The notes: generated by a model from the letters alone, not told the origin. A DNA stretch of 64,000 nucleotides from Chloroflexi bacterium UBA6077 (GCA_002436065.1 DIXP01000021.1:62001-126000); one strand, 5' to 3'; counted from the first letter of the stretch, positions 25,376 through 34,541 are shown. Numbers and translations: made by a program.

Positions 25376-26704
25376 TCATCTGGTCCCCTCCACCGCCAGC
25401 GGCAGCGCGAAGGGCACGCCTTTGGAGGCCATCCTCGCCAGGCAGCGCGGCTGGAGGCCTGTCCACATCAGCCGGTCCCGCGTAGGGTCGAGCACCCACA
25501 GGTCCTGGCCGGTCAGAACGTCGCCCTCAAGACCCGTGACCTCGAAGATGCTCACCAGGCGACGCCGTCCGGTTCGCGGCTCGAAGCGCAGCTGGAGCAC
25601 CAGCTCGATGGTCCTCGCCACCATCTTGGCCAGGGCCTCGCCGGACAATCGCTCCTCTGCCATCATCGCCAGCGTCGCCAGCCGGTCCAGGGCATCTCGG
25701 GGCGAGTTCCCGTGGATGGTGGTCAGCGATCCCTCGTGGCCCGTGTTCATGGCCAGCAGCATGTCCAGCGCCTCGGCGCCGCGCACCTCGCCGACCACGA
25801 TGCGGGTGGGTCGCATGCGCAGGGCGTTGCGCACCAGGTCCCGGATGCGGATCTGACCCACGCCCTCGACATTGCCCGCCCGAGCCTGCAGAGCCACGCA
25901 GTCGGGCAGCTGCCGCTCGAGTTGGAGCTCGGCGACCTCCTCGACAGTGATCACCCGCTCGTCGAGAGAGGCGATGGAGGCCCCCAGCGCATTCAGCATC
26001 GTCGTCTTCCCGCTGCCCGTGGGGCCGCTCACCAGGAGGTTGACCCCGGCTTGCACGGCGGCGTCGAGGAACTGGGCGGCCGACTCGGTGAGGGTGCCGA
26101 GCTGGACGAGCTGCTCCAGGGAGTGGGCGCGCAGGATGAACTTCCGCACTGTGACGCTGCACCAACGGGTGGTCGCCGGCGGGATAGCGGCGTTGAGCCG
26201 CGAGCCATCGGGGAGCCGCGCGTCGACCATCGGTGAGGACTCGTCCAGCCGCCGGCCCAGGGGGCCCAGGAGACGCTTGACCAGCCCGAGCAGCTCCTCG
26301 TTGTCGTCGAAGTAGAGGTCGGGAAGCAGCCGCTTCTGCCCTCTCTCGATCACGAAGACCCGGTTCGGCCCGTTGCAGATGATCTCCTCGACCTCGGGAG
26401 CCTCGATCAGGGGCTGCAGGATGCCCAACCGGAGCAGCCCGTCGAAGAGCCGCTGCTCGACCCCCTCGGGGTCGATGAGGAGCGGGGCGTTGGTCGCTGC
26501 CGCCCGCCGCTGGTGGCCCGCCACCCTCTCCCTGATCAGGACCCGGATGCGCTCTTCGTCTTCTCGCTCGGGCATGAGCAGCTGCCGCTCTCCCAGCAGA
26601 CGACTCACCTCCTCCTGGATCTCCTGTCGGAGGGCGCGTTCGGCAGCTCTGTCGGCGTTCGCCCGGGCCCCGCCCTCAGCGGACGCGAGAAGCGTACTCG
26701 CCAT
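25376..26704 (-). CDS. tadA: TadA/CpaF-family secretion ATPase
   Basis: 442 residues. A hexameric ATPase for Flp pilus assembly at the cytoplasmic face. Walker A is VSGPTGSGKTTMLNALG; the Asp-box/Walker B and His-box region is RPTRIVVGEVRGAEALDMLL then NTGHEGSLTTIHGNSPRDAL. ATG 26704 is preferred (AAAGGAGC upstream); the 45 residues upstream in the same frame read as shadow of TadZ. It overlaps the TadZ 3' end by 29 bp. Confidence 0.92.
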   Translation of the reverse strand: MASTLLASAEGGARANADRAAERALRQEIQEEVSRLLGERQLLMPEREDEERIRVLIRERVAGHQRRAAATNAPLLIDPEGVEQRLFDGLLRLGILQPLIEAPEVEEIICNGPNRVFVIERGQKRLLPDLYFDDNEELLGLVKRLLGPLGRRLDESSPMVDARLPDGSRLNAAIPPATTRWCSVTVRKFILRAHSLEQLVQLGTLTESAAQFLDAAVQAGVNLLVSGPTGSGKTTMLNALGASIASLDERVITVEEVAELQLERQLPDCVALQARAGNVEGVGQIRIRDLVRNALRMRPTRIVVGEVRGAEALDMLLAMNTGHEGSLTTIHGNSPRDALDRLATLAMMAEERLSGEALAKMVARTIELVLQLRFEPRTGRRRLVSIFEVTGLEGDVLTGQDLWVLDPTRDRLMWTGLQPRCLARMASKGVPFALPLAVEGTR

Positions 26705-28037
26705 CCGGCGCTCCTTTCCCCTCGTCCTTCGCCGTGCCGGTGCCCCGAGACCGTCCGGGGTACAGCACGGCAGCCCAGCCCATCCACCGAACCCGGCCAT
26801 TGCGGTTCGGCTCCGGCGGAAGCACGATGCTCCCGCCATGTACCCGCTCGGCTAGGTCCAGCAGGGCCCGGCCGGCCCGACTTCGTCCCTCCAGCACGAG
26901 CGGCTGCTGGGCAGCCAACGCCCGCTGGGCTGCGCCGTGGTCGCAGGGGATAACCGCGGCCGTCGGCAGGCCAAGCGCCCACTCGATCTCGCTGCGCCCA
27001 TGGTGGTATCGGCGATCGTGGCGGTTGATGATCAGCGCGGTGCGGTCGAGGTCGATCTGGAGGGGACCACGGAAGAGGCCAAGGACCGTGCGGGCGTGCC
27101 AGAGGCCCACCAGGTCGGCGGAGGCCACCAGCAGCACCTGCTGGCTGAGGCGAAGCGCCGTCCGATGCAGCGCCGACTCCGAGCCCAGGAGGTCTGCCCC
27201 CACGTCGAGGACCACGTGACGGTATCGCCGCCCGAGCTCGGCCGTCAGTCGCTCGAGGAAGCCGGCGGAAAGGCCGACTCGCATCTCTGGCTTTGGAACG
27301 CCGCAGAGCACGACCCCGTGAGGGCTGCGCGACGTCAGCGGCTGCGTCTCCTGGGCTAATACGCGATTCCAGTCGCGCTCGGTCTCTGGCTCGGCGTGGG
27401 CGATCATGTAGAGGTTGCGGGTGGGGTCGGCGTCCAGGTGCGCCGCGAGGCTCGGCCCCGCGAGGTCCGCGTCGACGAGCACCGTGGGTGCGACCGCGCC
27501 CAGGGCGGCAGCCAGACTCAGGGCGACGGTCGTGCGGCCGGGGCTCCCGTGGCCGCTGGCGAGGGCGATGACGGAGAAGGCCGATGGCGGGGACGATGGC
27601 GTTCTCGGTGGCTCGGGCAGAGGCTGATCCCGTTTGGACTTTGGTGGGTCTGTTCGAGGCCGCTCTCCGCGAACCACCGCCAGGAGGGCCCTCCGCACGG
27701 CTTCGTCGTCGGCATCCAGCGGCAGCGTGACTCCCGGAGTCTCCTTCCCGGGCTGCAGACAGGAGGGAGAGGCCAGAAGGACCAGAGGTATCCGGGCGTG
27801 CGCCAACTCGTCCAGCGCGCTGCCGTTTAACCTGTGGAGGCCGGAGGCGACCAGCGCCACGTCGACCTGCCCACGCTCCAGGCAGGCGAGCAGCTGGTCC
27901 GCCGCGAGACAGCGCTCGGCGACAACGAACTCACCGGACTCGCTCAGGGCCGGCAGGAGCGCCCGTTCGCGCTCCGGATCCCCCAGGCCGACAGCCAGCC
28001 TGAGTGGTGGTGGACCGATTCCCGCCAGTCGATCCAT
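26676..28037 (-). CDS. tadZ: TadZ/CpaE-like ParA-family ATPase
   Basis: 453 residues. The N-terminal ~130 residues look like an atypical receiver domain (LAVGLGDPERERALLPAL; LACLERGQVDVALVASGL). A ParA/MinD-type domain starts near 170 (VIALASGHGSPGRTTVALSL) with a deviant Walker A in which Arg stands where MinD-family proteins have Lys. DADLAGPSLAAHLD and VVLDVGADLLG follow. This layout is TadZ, which localises the pilus machine. ATG 28037 has GAGGGGG upstream. Confidence 0.85.
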   Translation of the reverse strand: MDRLAGIGPPPLRLAVGLGDPERERALLPALSESGEFVVAERCLAADQLLACLERGQVDVALVASGLHRLNGSALDELAHARIPLVLLASPSCLQPGKETPGVTLPLDADDEAVRRALLAVVRGERPRTDPPKSKRDQPLPEPPRTPSSPPSAFSVIALASGHGSPGRTTVALSLAAALGAVAPTVLVDADLAGPSLAAHLDADPTRNLYMIAHAEPETERDWNRVLAQETQPLTSRSPHGVVLCGVPKPEMRVGLSAGFLERLTAELGRRYRHVVLDVGADLLGSESALHRTALRLSQQVLLVASADLVGLWHARTVLGLFRGPLQIDLDRTALIINRHDRRYHHGRSEIEWALGLPTAAVIPCDHGAAQRALAAQQPLVLEGRSRAGRALLDLAERVHGGSIVLPPEPNRNGRVRWMGWAAVLYPGRSRGTGTAKDEGKGAPDGEYASRVR

Positions 28038-28050
28038 ACCTGCACCCCCT

Positions 28051-28773
28051 CTACGGCCTTGGTTGGGATCCTCCTTCTCGCCCGTCGCTCCCCTGTTCCG
28101 CGGGGAGCAGCGCCACGTCCAGGTCCCCCTGTCCCTTCGCCTGGGCGAGTTGAAGAGCCTGCTCCTGGGTCCCTACCAGAGTCAACCACTTGACCGGCCC
28201 CTGAGTGGCCGAGCGATCGGCCATCTCGGTGCTGACCACCGTCACCCGCTGGTCGTAACCGACGTCGTAGACCGTCGCCCGGGGCAACACTATCGTCGTC
28301 CGCGCCTCGGGCTTGCCCTTGTTGATCGTGAGCAGTACCTGAACGGCGTCACCCGATCGCACTCGACCTCCCACGGCGGTCTCAGGGCTTATGGCGATGG
28401 TCAGCGCCAGTTGGCCTGGTCCGATCCGGGGGCGGTCGGAAAGCTGGGCCCGGGCCAGCAACTGCTGCGCGTGGAGGGGCTCGCCCAACTGTTGCCCGAG
28501 GAAGCTCGCCAGCTCCGCGGCCGGCACCGAGGCCTGGTAGATGGCGTCATCGACCCGGACCCTGGCCACAGCCAGGTCCCCTTCGCGGAGCTCCGCTCCG
28601 GCGGGAAGGTCGCGAGTTGCCACGAGGAGGGCGCGGGTGTCCGAAGAGGCGCTCCAGAAGGTGATCGATCCGCCGGTCGCGACTAGCAAGAGGAAGAGTC
28701 CGAAGAGGGCGCGCCAGTCGAGGCGCCGTGGCCGCCGTAGCGCGCGTGTCGGTGAAAGGGTCACGGTAGTCAT
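28051..28773 (-). CDS. cpaB: CpaB/RcpC-family pilus protein (SAF domain)
   Basis: 240 residues. One TM (ALFGLFLLLVATGGSITFW), then a SAF-type domain (LVATRDLPAGAELREGDLAV; LLARAQLSDRP), then the RcpC region (LALTIAISPETAVGGRVRSG; VQVLLTI). ATG 28773 has AAGGGGG upstream; the in-frame extension to 28908 crosses the promoter and operator and is rejected. It is the first gene of the Tad operon. No CpaC secretin gene accompanies it, consistent with a single-membrane host. Confidence 0.87.
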   Translation of the reverse strand: MTTVTLSPTRALRRPRRLDWRALFGLFLLLVATGGSITFWSASSDTRALLVATRDLPAGAELREGDLAVARVRVDDAIYQASVPAAELASFLGQQLGEPLHAQQLLARAQLSDRPRIGPGQLALTIAISPETAVGGRVRSGDAVQVLLTINKGKPEARTTIVLPRATVYDVGYDQRVTVVSTEMADRSATQGPVKWLTLVGTQEQALQLAQAKGQGDLDVALLPAEQGSDGREGGSQPRP

Positions 28774-28881
28774 CTGCTTGATCCCCCTTCGCAGGCAGGC
28801 AGCTGTGTCCTGACACTGAAACCTGACTGGGCAGGACTCCCTTCCTCTCTCCCTGGGGCTCGTCTGACGGGTCGGTTCATT

Positions 28882-28977
28882 CACCTCAGTTGATGTCGAT
28901 GTGCTCACTATAAGCGGGCACGTTTAAGATGTCAACTGGGCTGAATGGGAATTCTTGGGGAGTTCACCCCAGTTGAT
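28882..28977. promoter_or_regulatory. Three copies of an operator-like motif (CCYCAGTTGA)
   Basis: CACCTCAGTTGAT at 28882-28894 and CACCCCAGTTGAT at 28965-28977 are direct copies (one mismatch) 83 bp apart. TCAACTGGG at 28932-28940 is the same core in reverse orientation, forming a perfect 9-bp inverted repeat with CCCAGTTGA at 28968-28976. One copy covers the Tad -35 box, one lies in the Tad leader near +10, one lies immediately upstream of the XRE -35. This layout fits looping or cooperative repression by the adjacent XRE protein. Confidence 0.6.
28907..28935 (-). promoter_or_regulatory. Promoter of the Tad operon
   Basis: On the minus strand TTGACA (28935-28930) and TATAGT (28912-28907) are separated by 17 bp, close to the sigma70 consensus. 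Transcription would start near 28900, about 127 bases before the cpaB ATG. An operator-like CCCAGTTGA copy overlaps the -35 box. Confidence 0.75.
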
Positions 28978-28981
28978 TTTC

Positions 28982-29009
28982 TTGGTATCATGCGCCGGGA
29001 CAATATGAT
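28982..29009 (+). promoter_or_regulatory. Likely promoter of the XRE-ImmA operon
   Basis: TTGGTA (28982-28987) and TATGAT (29004-29009) with a 16-bp spacer. The operator-like copy at 28965-28977 ends five bases upstream of the -35 box. The start of transcription would be about 43 bases before TTG 29060. Confidence 0.5.
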
Positions 29010-29059
29010 GAGATAGAGAGGCACCGCGATGCAGGTCCACCGAAGTGGGAGGCGCGAAG

Positions 29060-29545
29060 TTGGCTGACAGCGAATTGCGGGGCTCCAAGGCCCTATCCAA
29101 GAAGATCGACCGCCTCTTTCGCACCATCCATCCTCGCAGTGGAGACGAGTACACCTACGAGGAGGTGGCGTCGGAGATCGCTCGGCGTAACGGCCCCACC
29201 ATCTCGGCGACCTACGTCTGGCAACTGCGGAAGGGCATCCGCGACAACCCCACGAAGAAGCACCTGGAGGCCCTGGCCGAGTTCTTCGGCGTCTCGCCCT
29301 CCTACTTCTTCGACGACGAGGCGGCCGAACGCATCGGCGCGGAGTTGGATCTCCTCACAGCGTTTCGGGACGCTGCAGTGCGGCAGATCGCCCTCCGCAG
29401 CATTGGGCTTTCCGCGGAGAGTCTGAAGACGATCGCGAACATGGTCGAGCGAGTGAGGCAGCTCGAGGGATTGCCGGAAACGGTCGACGGAACGGCGCAT
29501 CCTTCTAGCGAGCAGGTGCGCCAGGGGCAAAGCGGACCTACGTAG
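29060..29545 (+). CDS. XRE-family transcriptional regulator
   Basis: 161 residues. The helix-turn-helix comprises TYEEVASEIARRNGPTISATYVWQLRKGIRDNPTKKHLEALAEFFG, followed by VSPSYFFDD, as in EspR-like and other XRE regulators with a spaced recognition helix. The C-terminal half is helical, probably for dimerisation (LTAFRDAAVRQIALRSIGLS). TTG 29060 has GGAGG seven bases upstream; GTG 29045 is an alternative. With the ImmA/IrrE gene next to it, a cleavable-repressor switch on the divergent Tad operon is likely. Confidence 0.82.
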   Translation: MADSELRGSKALSKKIDRLFRTIHPRSGDEYTYEEVASEIARRNGPTISATYVWQLRKGIRDNPTKKHLEALAEFFGVSPSYFFDDEAAERIGAELDLLTAFRDAAVRQIALRSIGLSAESLKTIANMVERVRQLEGLPETVDGTAHPSSEQVRQGQSGPT

Positions 29546-29628
29546 GTTCTGATCCGACAGTCGTTGAAGCAGGGCCCATCCACGGGGACCGTGCACCCGG
29601 GATGCGTCACCGAGGAAAGGTGCCAGTC

Positions 29629-30153
29629 ATGGATCTCAAGCAGCAGCGCAAGCGATGTGAGGCACGGATACGCGACCTGGAGATCCCAGTACCCTTCGAC
29701 ATCCGAGCCTTCTGCCAGGCTCTGGGCGCCCGCCGCGGGAGACCTATTTCGTTGATGCCGATGGAGAGCAAGAATGGCCCCTGCGGCTTCTGGATCGCCA
29801 CGCCCACGGCCGATTTCCTCTTCTATGAGCGTGAGACCAGCCCGCTGCACCAGAACCACATCATTCTCCACGAAGCCAGCCATCTGCTGTGCGGGCATGA
29901 CCCGGCGCTCGTCTCGGACACCGAGGTCTTGCAGCAACTCTTTCCTCACGTGGAGCCGGAGGTAGTGCAGCGCATACTGGCTCGCGCCAGCTACCCGGGG
30001 GAACAGGAGAGGGAGGCTGAACTACTCGCCTCACTGATCCTGGAGCGGGTTAGCGACCTGACGCCGCTGCCGGACTCTGCTGCGGACGTCTCGACAGCAG
30101 AGCTGTTGCAGAGGCTGGAAACGGCGCTGGAACAAGGCTCGGGCCATCCATGA
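29629..30153 (+). CDS. ImmA/IrrE-family metallopeptidase
   Basis: 174 residues. The zinc site is NHIILHEASHLLCGH (HExxH near residues 82-86) followed by a helical region carrying a possible third ligand (EREAELLASLI). ATG 29629 is chosen because GAGGAAAGG lies eight bases upstream; ATG 29602 is in frame but has no site. In the family these enzymes cleave or inactivate XRE repressors in response to a signal. The stop overlaps the membrane-protein start (ATGA), so the three genes form one operon. Confidence 0.85.
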   Translation: MDLKQQRKRCEARIRDLEIPVPFDIRAFCQALGARRGRPISLMPMESKNGPCGFWIATPTADFLFYERETSPLHQNHIILHEASHLLCGHDPALVSDTEVLQQLFPHVEPEVVQRILARASYPGEQEREAELLASLILERVSDLTPLPDSAADVSTAELLQRLETALEQGSGHP

Positions 30154-32045
30154 CCGGCGGCACCCTTCTCGACTACGGCCCAGCCACCCTGGCCTGGGCA
30201 GCACTGGCGTACAGGTCTCCGGCCTTCGCCCGCAGGTATCGCGAGCCTGGGCTCCGTTACTTCTGGTTCGGGCTCCTTGCTCTCGCCCTCGGCTTGACGA
30301 CGCTGCTTCCACCCGTCTATCTGGCTCTGGATCAGTGGGTTGGCGTTCCAAACGTCGCGCGTCCGGTGGCCCACGGTCTCGTCATGGTGGCGGCGTGGTG
30401 CGTTCAGACCTTCCTACTCTACCTCGGTGCCCACGATGCCCGTGCCCGCCGCAGCACCCGTAGGGATGGCTTCGTGCTGCTGGCCATGTTGGTCCTGCTC
30501 GGGGCCTTCTTTTCCCAGTCTCAGGCAGAGCCGGAGTCCATCGACTTCGCGAACCTCTACGCGGACAACACGGCCATGGTAGGGTACCGGCTGGTGCTTC
30601 TGGCCTATATCGGTCTCGTGATGGTGAACGCGGTCCGGCTACCCTGGCGCTACGCCGGCGTCACCGGAAGCCGCCCCTCGCTCCATTTGGGGCTGCGCCT
30701 GGTCGCGTTGGGAGCAGCCTTTGGCCTGGCCTACATCGCATACGGGGTCGCGTACTTGGTCGCACGTAGGCTTGAAGTAGATTACCTGCTCGGTAATGGC
30801 GAAGAGGTGCCGGGCTCGCTGTTGGCCGTGTGCATCACATTCTTCCTCGTAGGATCCACCATGCCCGCGTGGGGGCCAAGACTGGGCATCCCGGCCGTCC
30901 ACCGATGGGTGGTGCGCTATCGCGCATTGCGTCGGCTGTATCCGCTGTGGCGTGACCTCTGCCGTGCCCACCCCGGCGTAGCGTTGGTTGCGCCCTCCGG
31001 CCCCTTGATCGACGCCGTCGGTGTTCGCGGGCTGGGCTTCCGTCTGTATCGGCGCGTTGTCGAGATCCGGGATGCCCGACTGGCGCTGCGACCTTACTTC
31101 GATCCCCGGGTCGAGGGCTATGTCTCAACTCTCTGCCAGGAGGCAAACCCCTCTGGGAAACCTGGTGAGGCCATCCTCGAGGCCGCCCGGCTGGCAGCTG
31201 CGCTCCGAGCTAGAGCCCTTGGGAGGAAGTCCGGCGGCCCCACCGCCGCGTCCGGTACGGTGGGCGGGGCGGACCTGGACAGTGAGGCCGAGTTCCTGAG
31301 CCAGGTTGCAAACCACTACACCCATTCCCACGTCGTACGGCAGGCGATTTCCCGTCTAGAGAGAGACGACGTGGACTCAGCGACGACCGCAGAAAGGATC
31401 CCACTCGTGTTAAGCCCTGAGACAGATCGCGATGCCGCTCGAAGCGGGCCGAGCGCTGTCGATGCGAGGCGCTGGCGGCTGGCGAGGCTGGTGACGGAAC
31501 TGCTGGCCCCGGTGCCAACGGTAAGCCTGTTGTTGCTGGCGATTGCCTGGCACAGCGCGACGTCAACGGCCGATGCCGTGAAGTGGGCGGTGGTGTCGGT
31601 GCTCTTCGCCAGTCTGCTGCCGTTCCTTCACCTGCTGCGCCGTGTCCGCCAGCGCAGGCTAACCGACATCCATGTTCGGAGGCGCGAGCAGAGGCCGGGG
31701 GTCCTGCTGGTAGGGATCATCTCGGTGACCGTCGGCCTCGTGATCCTATCGCTGGCGGGCGCCCCCCGCGAACTGGTAGCCTTGGTTGCTGCGATGGTTG
31801 CGGGCCTGTCGATCTGTACCCTCCTCACCCTGTTCTGGAAGGTGTCTTTCCACACCGCCGTCAGCGCCGGCGCCAATGTCATCCTGGTGCTGGTCTTCGG
31901 CTGGCCCCTTCTGGTACTGGCGCCACTTGTTGGGCTAGTGGGCTGGGCACGCGTCGAGATCCGCGACCACACGCCAGTACAGGTCATCGCGGGAGCGACC
32001 ATAGGAGCGGCAGTGGCAGCGGGGGTCTTTCTGCTGCTACGGTGA
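30150..32045 (+). CDS. DUF6545/MAB_1171c-like membrane protein fused to a PAP2-like domain
   Basis: 631 residues. The N-terminus has about seven TM helices (to ~245), then a cytoplasmic helical domain (HRWVVRYRALRRLYPLWRDL; EIRDARLALRPYFD; FLSQVANHYTHSHVVRQAIS) matching the MAB_1171c/DUF6545 type that often follows XRE and ImmA genes in actinobacteria. After a linker, a second membrane unit of ~6 helices from ~450 ends with WKVSFHTAVSAGANVIL and GWARVEIRDHTPVQVIAGA, a PAP2-phosphatase pattern (SFHT, then Arg and His). The combination is unusual. Likely a signalling or lipid-phosphate partner of the XRE/ImmA switch. Confidence 0.7.
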   Translation: MTGGTLLDYGPATLAWAALAYRSPAFARRYREPGLRYFWFGLLALALGLTTLLPPVYLALDQWVGVPNVARPVAHGLVMVAAWCVQTFLLYLGAHDARARRSTRRDGFVLLAMLVLLGAFFSQSQAEPESIDFANLYADNTAMVGYRLVLLAYIGLVMVNAVRLPWRYAGVTGSRPSLHLGLRLVALGAAFGLAYIAYGVAYLVARRLEVDYLLGNGEEVPGSLLAVCITFFLVGSTMPAWGPRLGIPAVHRWVVRYRALRRLYPLWRDLCRAHPGVALVAPSGPLIDAVGVRGLGFRLYRRVVEIRDARLALRPYFDPRVEGYVSTLCQEANPSGKPGEAILEAARLAAALRARALGRKSGGPTAASGTVGGADLDSEAEFLSQVANHYTHSHVVRQAISRLERDDVDSATTAERIPLVLSPETDRDAARSGPSAVDARRWRLARLVTELLAPVPTVSLLLLAIAWHSATSTADAVKWAVVSVLFASLLPFLHLLRRVRQRRLTDIHVRRREQRPGVLLVGIISVTVGLVILSLAGAPRELVALVAAMVAGLSICTLLTLFWKVSFHTAVSAGANVILVLVFGWPLLVLAPLVGLVGWARVEIRDHTPVQVIAGATIGAAVAAGVFLLLR

Positions 32046-32821
32046 CACCGTGCTGAACTGCTTCCGGGCAATTGGGCGCTCGCCCACGCGAAGCCGCCTG
32101 ACTTCTTCCTGCTACCGGTGGCCGGTTGACTTTGGAGGTGCGACCAACGAATCGGCCTGAGAGCGAAGGGGGCGCCTTCCACACGCACAGTTACCGGACC
32201 TTCTCCCGACCTCGGGGGTCTCCGACTGGGCCTTTCGCCACTTCCATCAGCTTTCGGAACCTCTCCGTGCGGCCCACTGTCACGGGCGGGAATGCCAGCC
32301 GACCTTGAGTCCCTCATGCTTCAACGATATGCCAGGGACATCTCGGGCAGCCCTAGCTCTGTTGCGGAGGCTCCTGGACCTAAATGGGTAAGCGACTGGG
32401 AAGGCGAAATCGCGGGCAGCAAATCAACCGCATTAGCAGCATCGCCCTCATCATCCTGTCACTTAGACTAAGGTTCGTTTGTTAGTCGGCCAGAGCATCC
32501 TCCAAATCTAACAAAGTACCTTTAGACCGCCTCGTGACTGGGCGACTTGCGATAGAGGCGGTGGATGTTCATGGCCGAATACTCATCAGCGACCCGGAGG
32601 ATCCTGCCGAATAGAGACATGTCGTCCTCAGCGTGCGGTAGGATAGCCGGGCCGGTGGAAAGACTGGCCTCCTTCCTTTCACGACTTGCAGTTGGGTGCC
32701 CGGCCCTCTGAATGGCTGTCTTTCGGCCAATGGGGCGGAGTTCTGAATGGTATACTGCCTGCGTCCTGGAAGTTCTTGCTTCCGATTTCGGATATGCGGA
32801 CAGGTATAGCATCTCAGGCGT
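32046..32821. other. Intergenic region carrying repeat copy A
   Basis: 776 bp without a convincing gene; minus-strand frames here lack ribosome-binding sites and have no family-like features. The stretch after 32300 is lower in GC than its surroundings. The repeat cassette at 32651-32760 is the only structure seen. Confidence 0.5.
32651..32760 (+). repeat. Terminator/promoter cassette, copy A
   Basis: A stem GCCGGT (32651-32656)/ACTGGC (32663-32668) followed by CCTCCTTCCTTTC, then ~55 less conserved bases, then CAATGGGGCGGAGTTCTG and AATGGTATACTG. The end contains an extended -10 (TGG plus TATACT, 32748-32756). Copy B lies at 41461-41572 with the same order. It is ~66 bp upstream of the flippase start and may drive it. 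Confidence 0.6.
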
Positions 32822-34405
32822 GTGGAATTGATTGAGCAGATCCAACTCTTCCTTGCCGCCACCGCCGCGCTGCTGCCCCTTCTCGGCCTGACGGCCCTGT
32901 TGTGGCGTCGGTACTACCGAGAGGATAGCGAGAACACAGCCAGGCGCGTCGTCAAGAACAGCGCGGTGCCCACAGTTACGCGCTTTGTGGTGAAGGCTGT
33001 CGACGCTGGCTTTGCCCTGGTACTTTTTCGGTTGCTGCCCGCCGACTCTGTTGGACAGTTTAGCCTCGCCACTCTACTAGTGGTGCAGTATCTGGGGACC
33101 TTCGCGGACTTCGGTCTCGGCACTCTACTAACAAGAGAGGTGGCCCGCCGTCCTGAGGAAGCCCCTCGGTACTTCTCGTCAACACTTCTGCTAAGGTGGG
33201 GCTTCACCCTCACGACGATCCCGCTCGCGCTCACGGTAGTAGGCGCCTACAGTGGTCTCTCGTTGCTCTTCCCGGACTCCAAGGCGCTCACACCCGAAGG
33301 CTCAGGCGCCATCCTGATCCTGTGTCTCATGCTGTTCCCCGCATCGTACAGCAGCGTCGTTACTGCGCTGCTCAACGCCAGGGAGCGGATGGAGATCCCG
33401 GCAGCCATAGAGATCGTCACCGAGGTGGTGAGCGTCTTCGCACGCGTCGGCGTCTTGTTGGCCGGATGGGGAGTCCTGGGCCTCGCGTGGGCAGCGGTAG
33501 GCAGCGCGGTTTTCACCTCGCTGGTGTTTCTCGTCATCCAGCTCAGGCTGCTCTTCACGCCGCGTCTCGTCTGGGATGTCCGCTTCGTTAGGAGGCTCTT
33601 GCGCCCCGCCATGCCACTGATGCTGAACAACCTGCTCGTCACTGCCGCCTTCTCCCTCGACTCATTCATCCTGCGCTTCTACGCCGATGATCTCGCGGTC
33701 GCTCAGTACCGTATGCCCTATCAGGTCCTCAGTGTGGCGCTCCTTCTCAGCCCGTTGCTCACCAACGCTGTGTTTCCGGTGATCGCCCGCTACGCCGAGG
33801 ATGACCGCTCTGCCTTCAACCGTACCTACCAGCGCACCCTCCAGGTCCTGCTGATAGCGGCCTTCCCGATCACGGTAGCCACGACCATCCTGGCGACCGA
33901 CCTAGTGTACTTCGTCGTCGGAGGGCGTGCGGCGTCGAGTTTCGTTGGTGCCTCCGACGTGGCGCTCGCTATTTTGATCTGGTTCTTGCCACTGTCCTAC
34001 TTGAACGGCCTGACCCAGTACGCATTGATTGCCCTCAACCGGCAGGGGTGGATCACGCGCTCCTTCATGGTCATGGCGGTGTTCAACGCCGCCGGTAACC
34101 TCCTCTTGATCCCCCACTTCGGCATGTACGCGGCCTCTGTGCTCACGGTTCTCTCTGAGATTGTTTTATTTGCCATGTTTCTTCCCGTGCTACGCCGCGA
34201 GAGCGCTGGTCCGCCGCTATGGAGACTCGCATGGCGTCCGGTACTCGCTGCATCGTTCATGGGTATGGTGATGGTGGCCATTCATGCTTTTGGCGCAATG
34301 CTGTCGTTGGCGGGAGGAATTCTCGTCTACGCCGGGCTGCTGTATCTGCTGGGGGCATTTGGTGCCGAGGAGCGCGCCCTGGTCAGGCGAGTCATCGGAT
34401 GGTAA
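32822..34405 (+). CDS. Wzx-like polysaccharide flippase (MOP superfamily)
   Basis: 527 residues. An isolated N-terminal TM (QLFLAATAALLPLLGLTALLW) is followed by ~13 TM helices in the MOP pattern, starting RRVVKNSAVPTVTRFVVKAV then FALVLFRLLPADSVGQFSLA, the classic first helix of polysaccharide transporters. It would flip lipid-linked glycans across the membrane. GTG 32822 is the only reasonable start. The extra N-terminal TM is unusual. A second flippase is at 39305. Confidence 0.82.
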   Translation: MELIEQIQLFLAATAALLPLLGLTALLWRRYYREDSENTARRVVKNSAVPTVTRFVVKAVDAGFALVLFRLLPADSVGQFSLATLLVVQYLGTFADFGLGTLLTREVARRPEEAPRYFSSTLLLRWGFTLTTIPLALTVVGAYSGLSLLFPDSKALTPEGSGAILILCLMLFPASYSSVVTALLNARERMEIPAAIEIVTEVVSVFARVGVLLAGWGVLGLAWAAVGSAVFTSLVFLVIQLRLLFTPRLVWDVRFVRRLLRPAMPLMLNNLLVTAAFSLDSFILRFYADDLAVAQYRMPYQVLSVALLLSPLLTNAVFPVIARYAEDDRSAFNRTYQRTLQVLLIAAFPITVATTILATDLVYFVVGGRAASSFVGASDVALAILIWFLPLSYLNGLTQYALIALNRQGWITRSFMVMAVFNAAGNLLLIPHFGMYAASVLTVLSEIVLFAMFLPVLRRESAGPPLWRLAWRPVLAASFMGMVMVAIHAFGAMLSLAGGILVYAGLLYLLGAFGAEERALVRRVIGW

Positions 34406-34541
34406 CGGAGCGTTGCTGTCTCCAGGGCCGTCGCCTCGGTCGGTCTAGGAAGTAACCGGCGCGAATGTTAGGCGTTACATGAAGATGAAGATATCGGCGT
34501 AAGCAACGATCCGCTGCTCGGTCTGAAGGAGGCTGGATACG

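Noticed and set aside
32522..32862. Two overlapping minus-strand frames of ~100 codons
   Set aside because: No ribosome-binding site and they cover repeat copy A, which reads as regulatory sequence.
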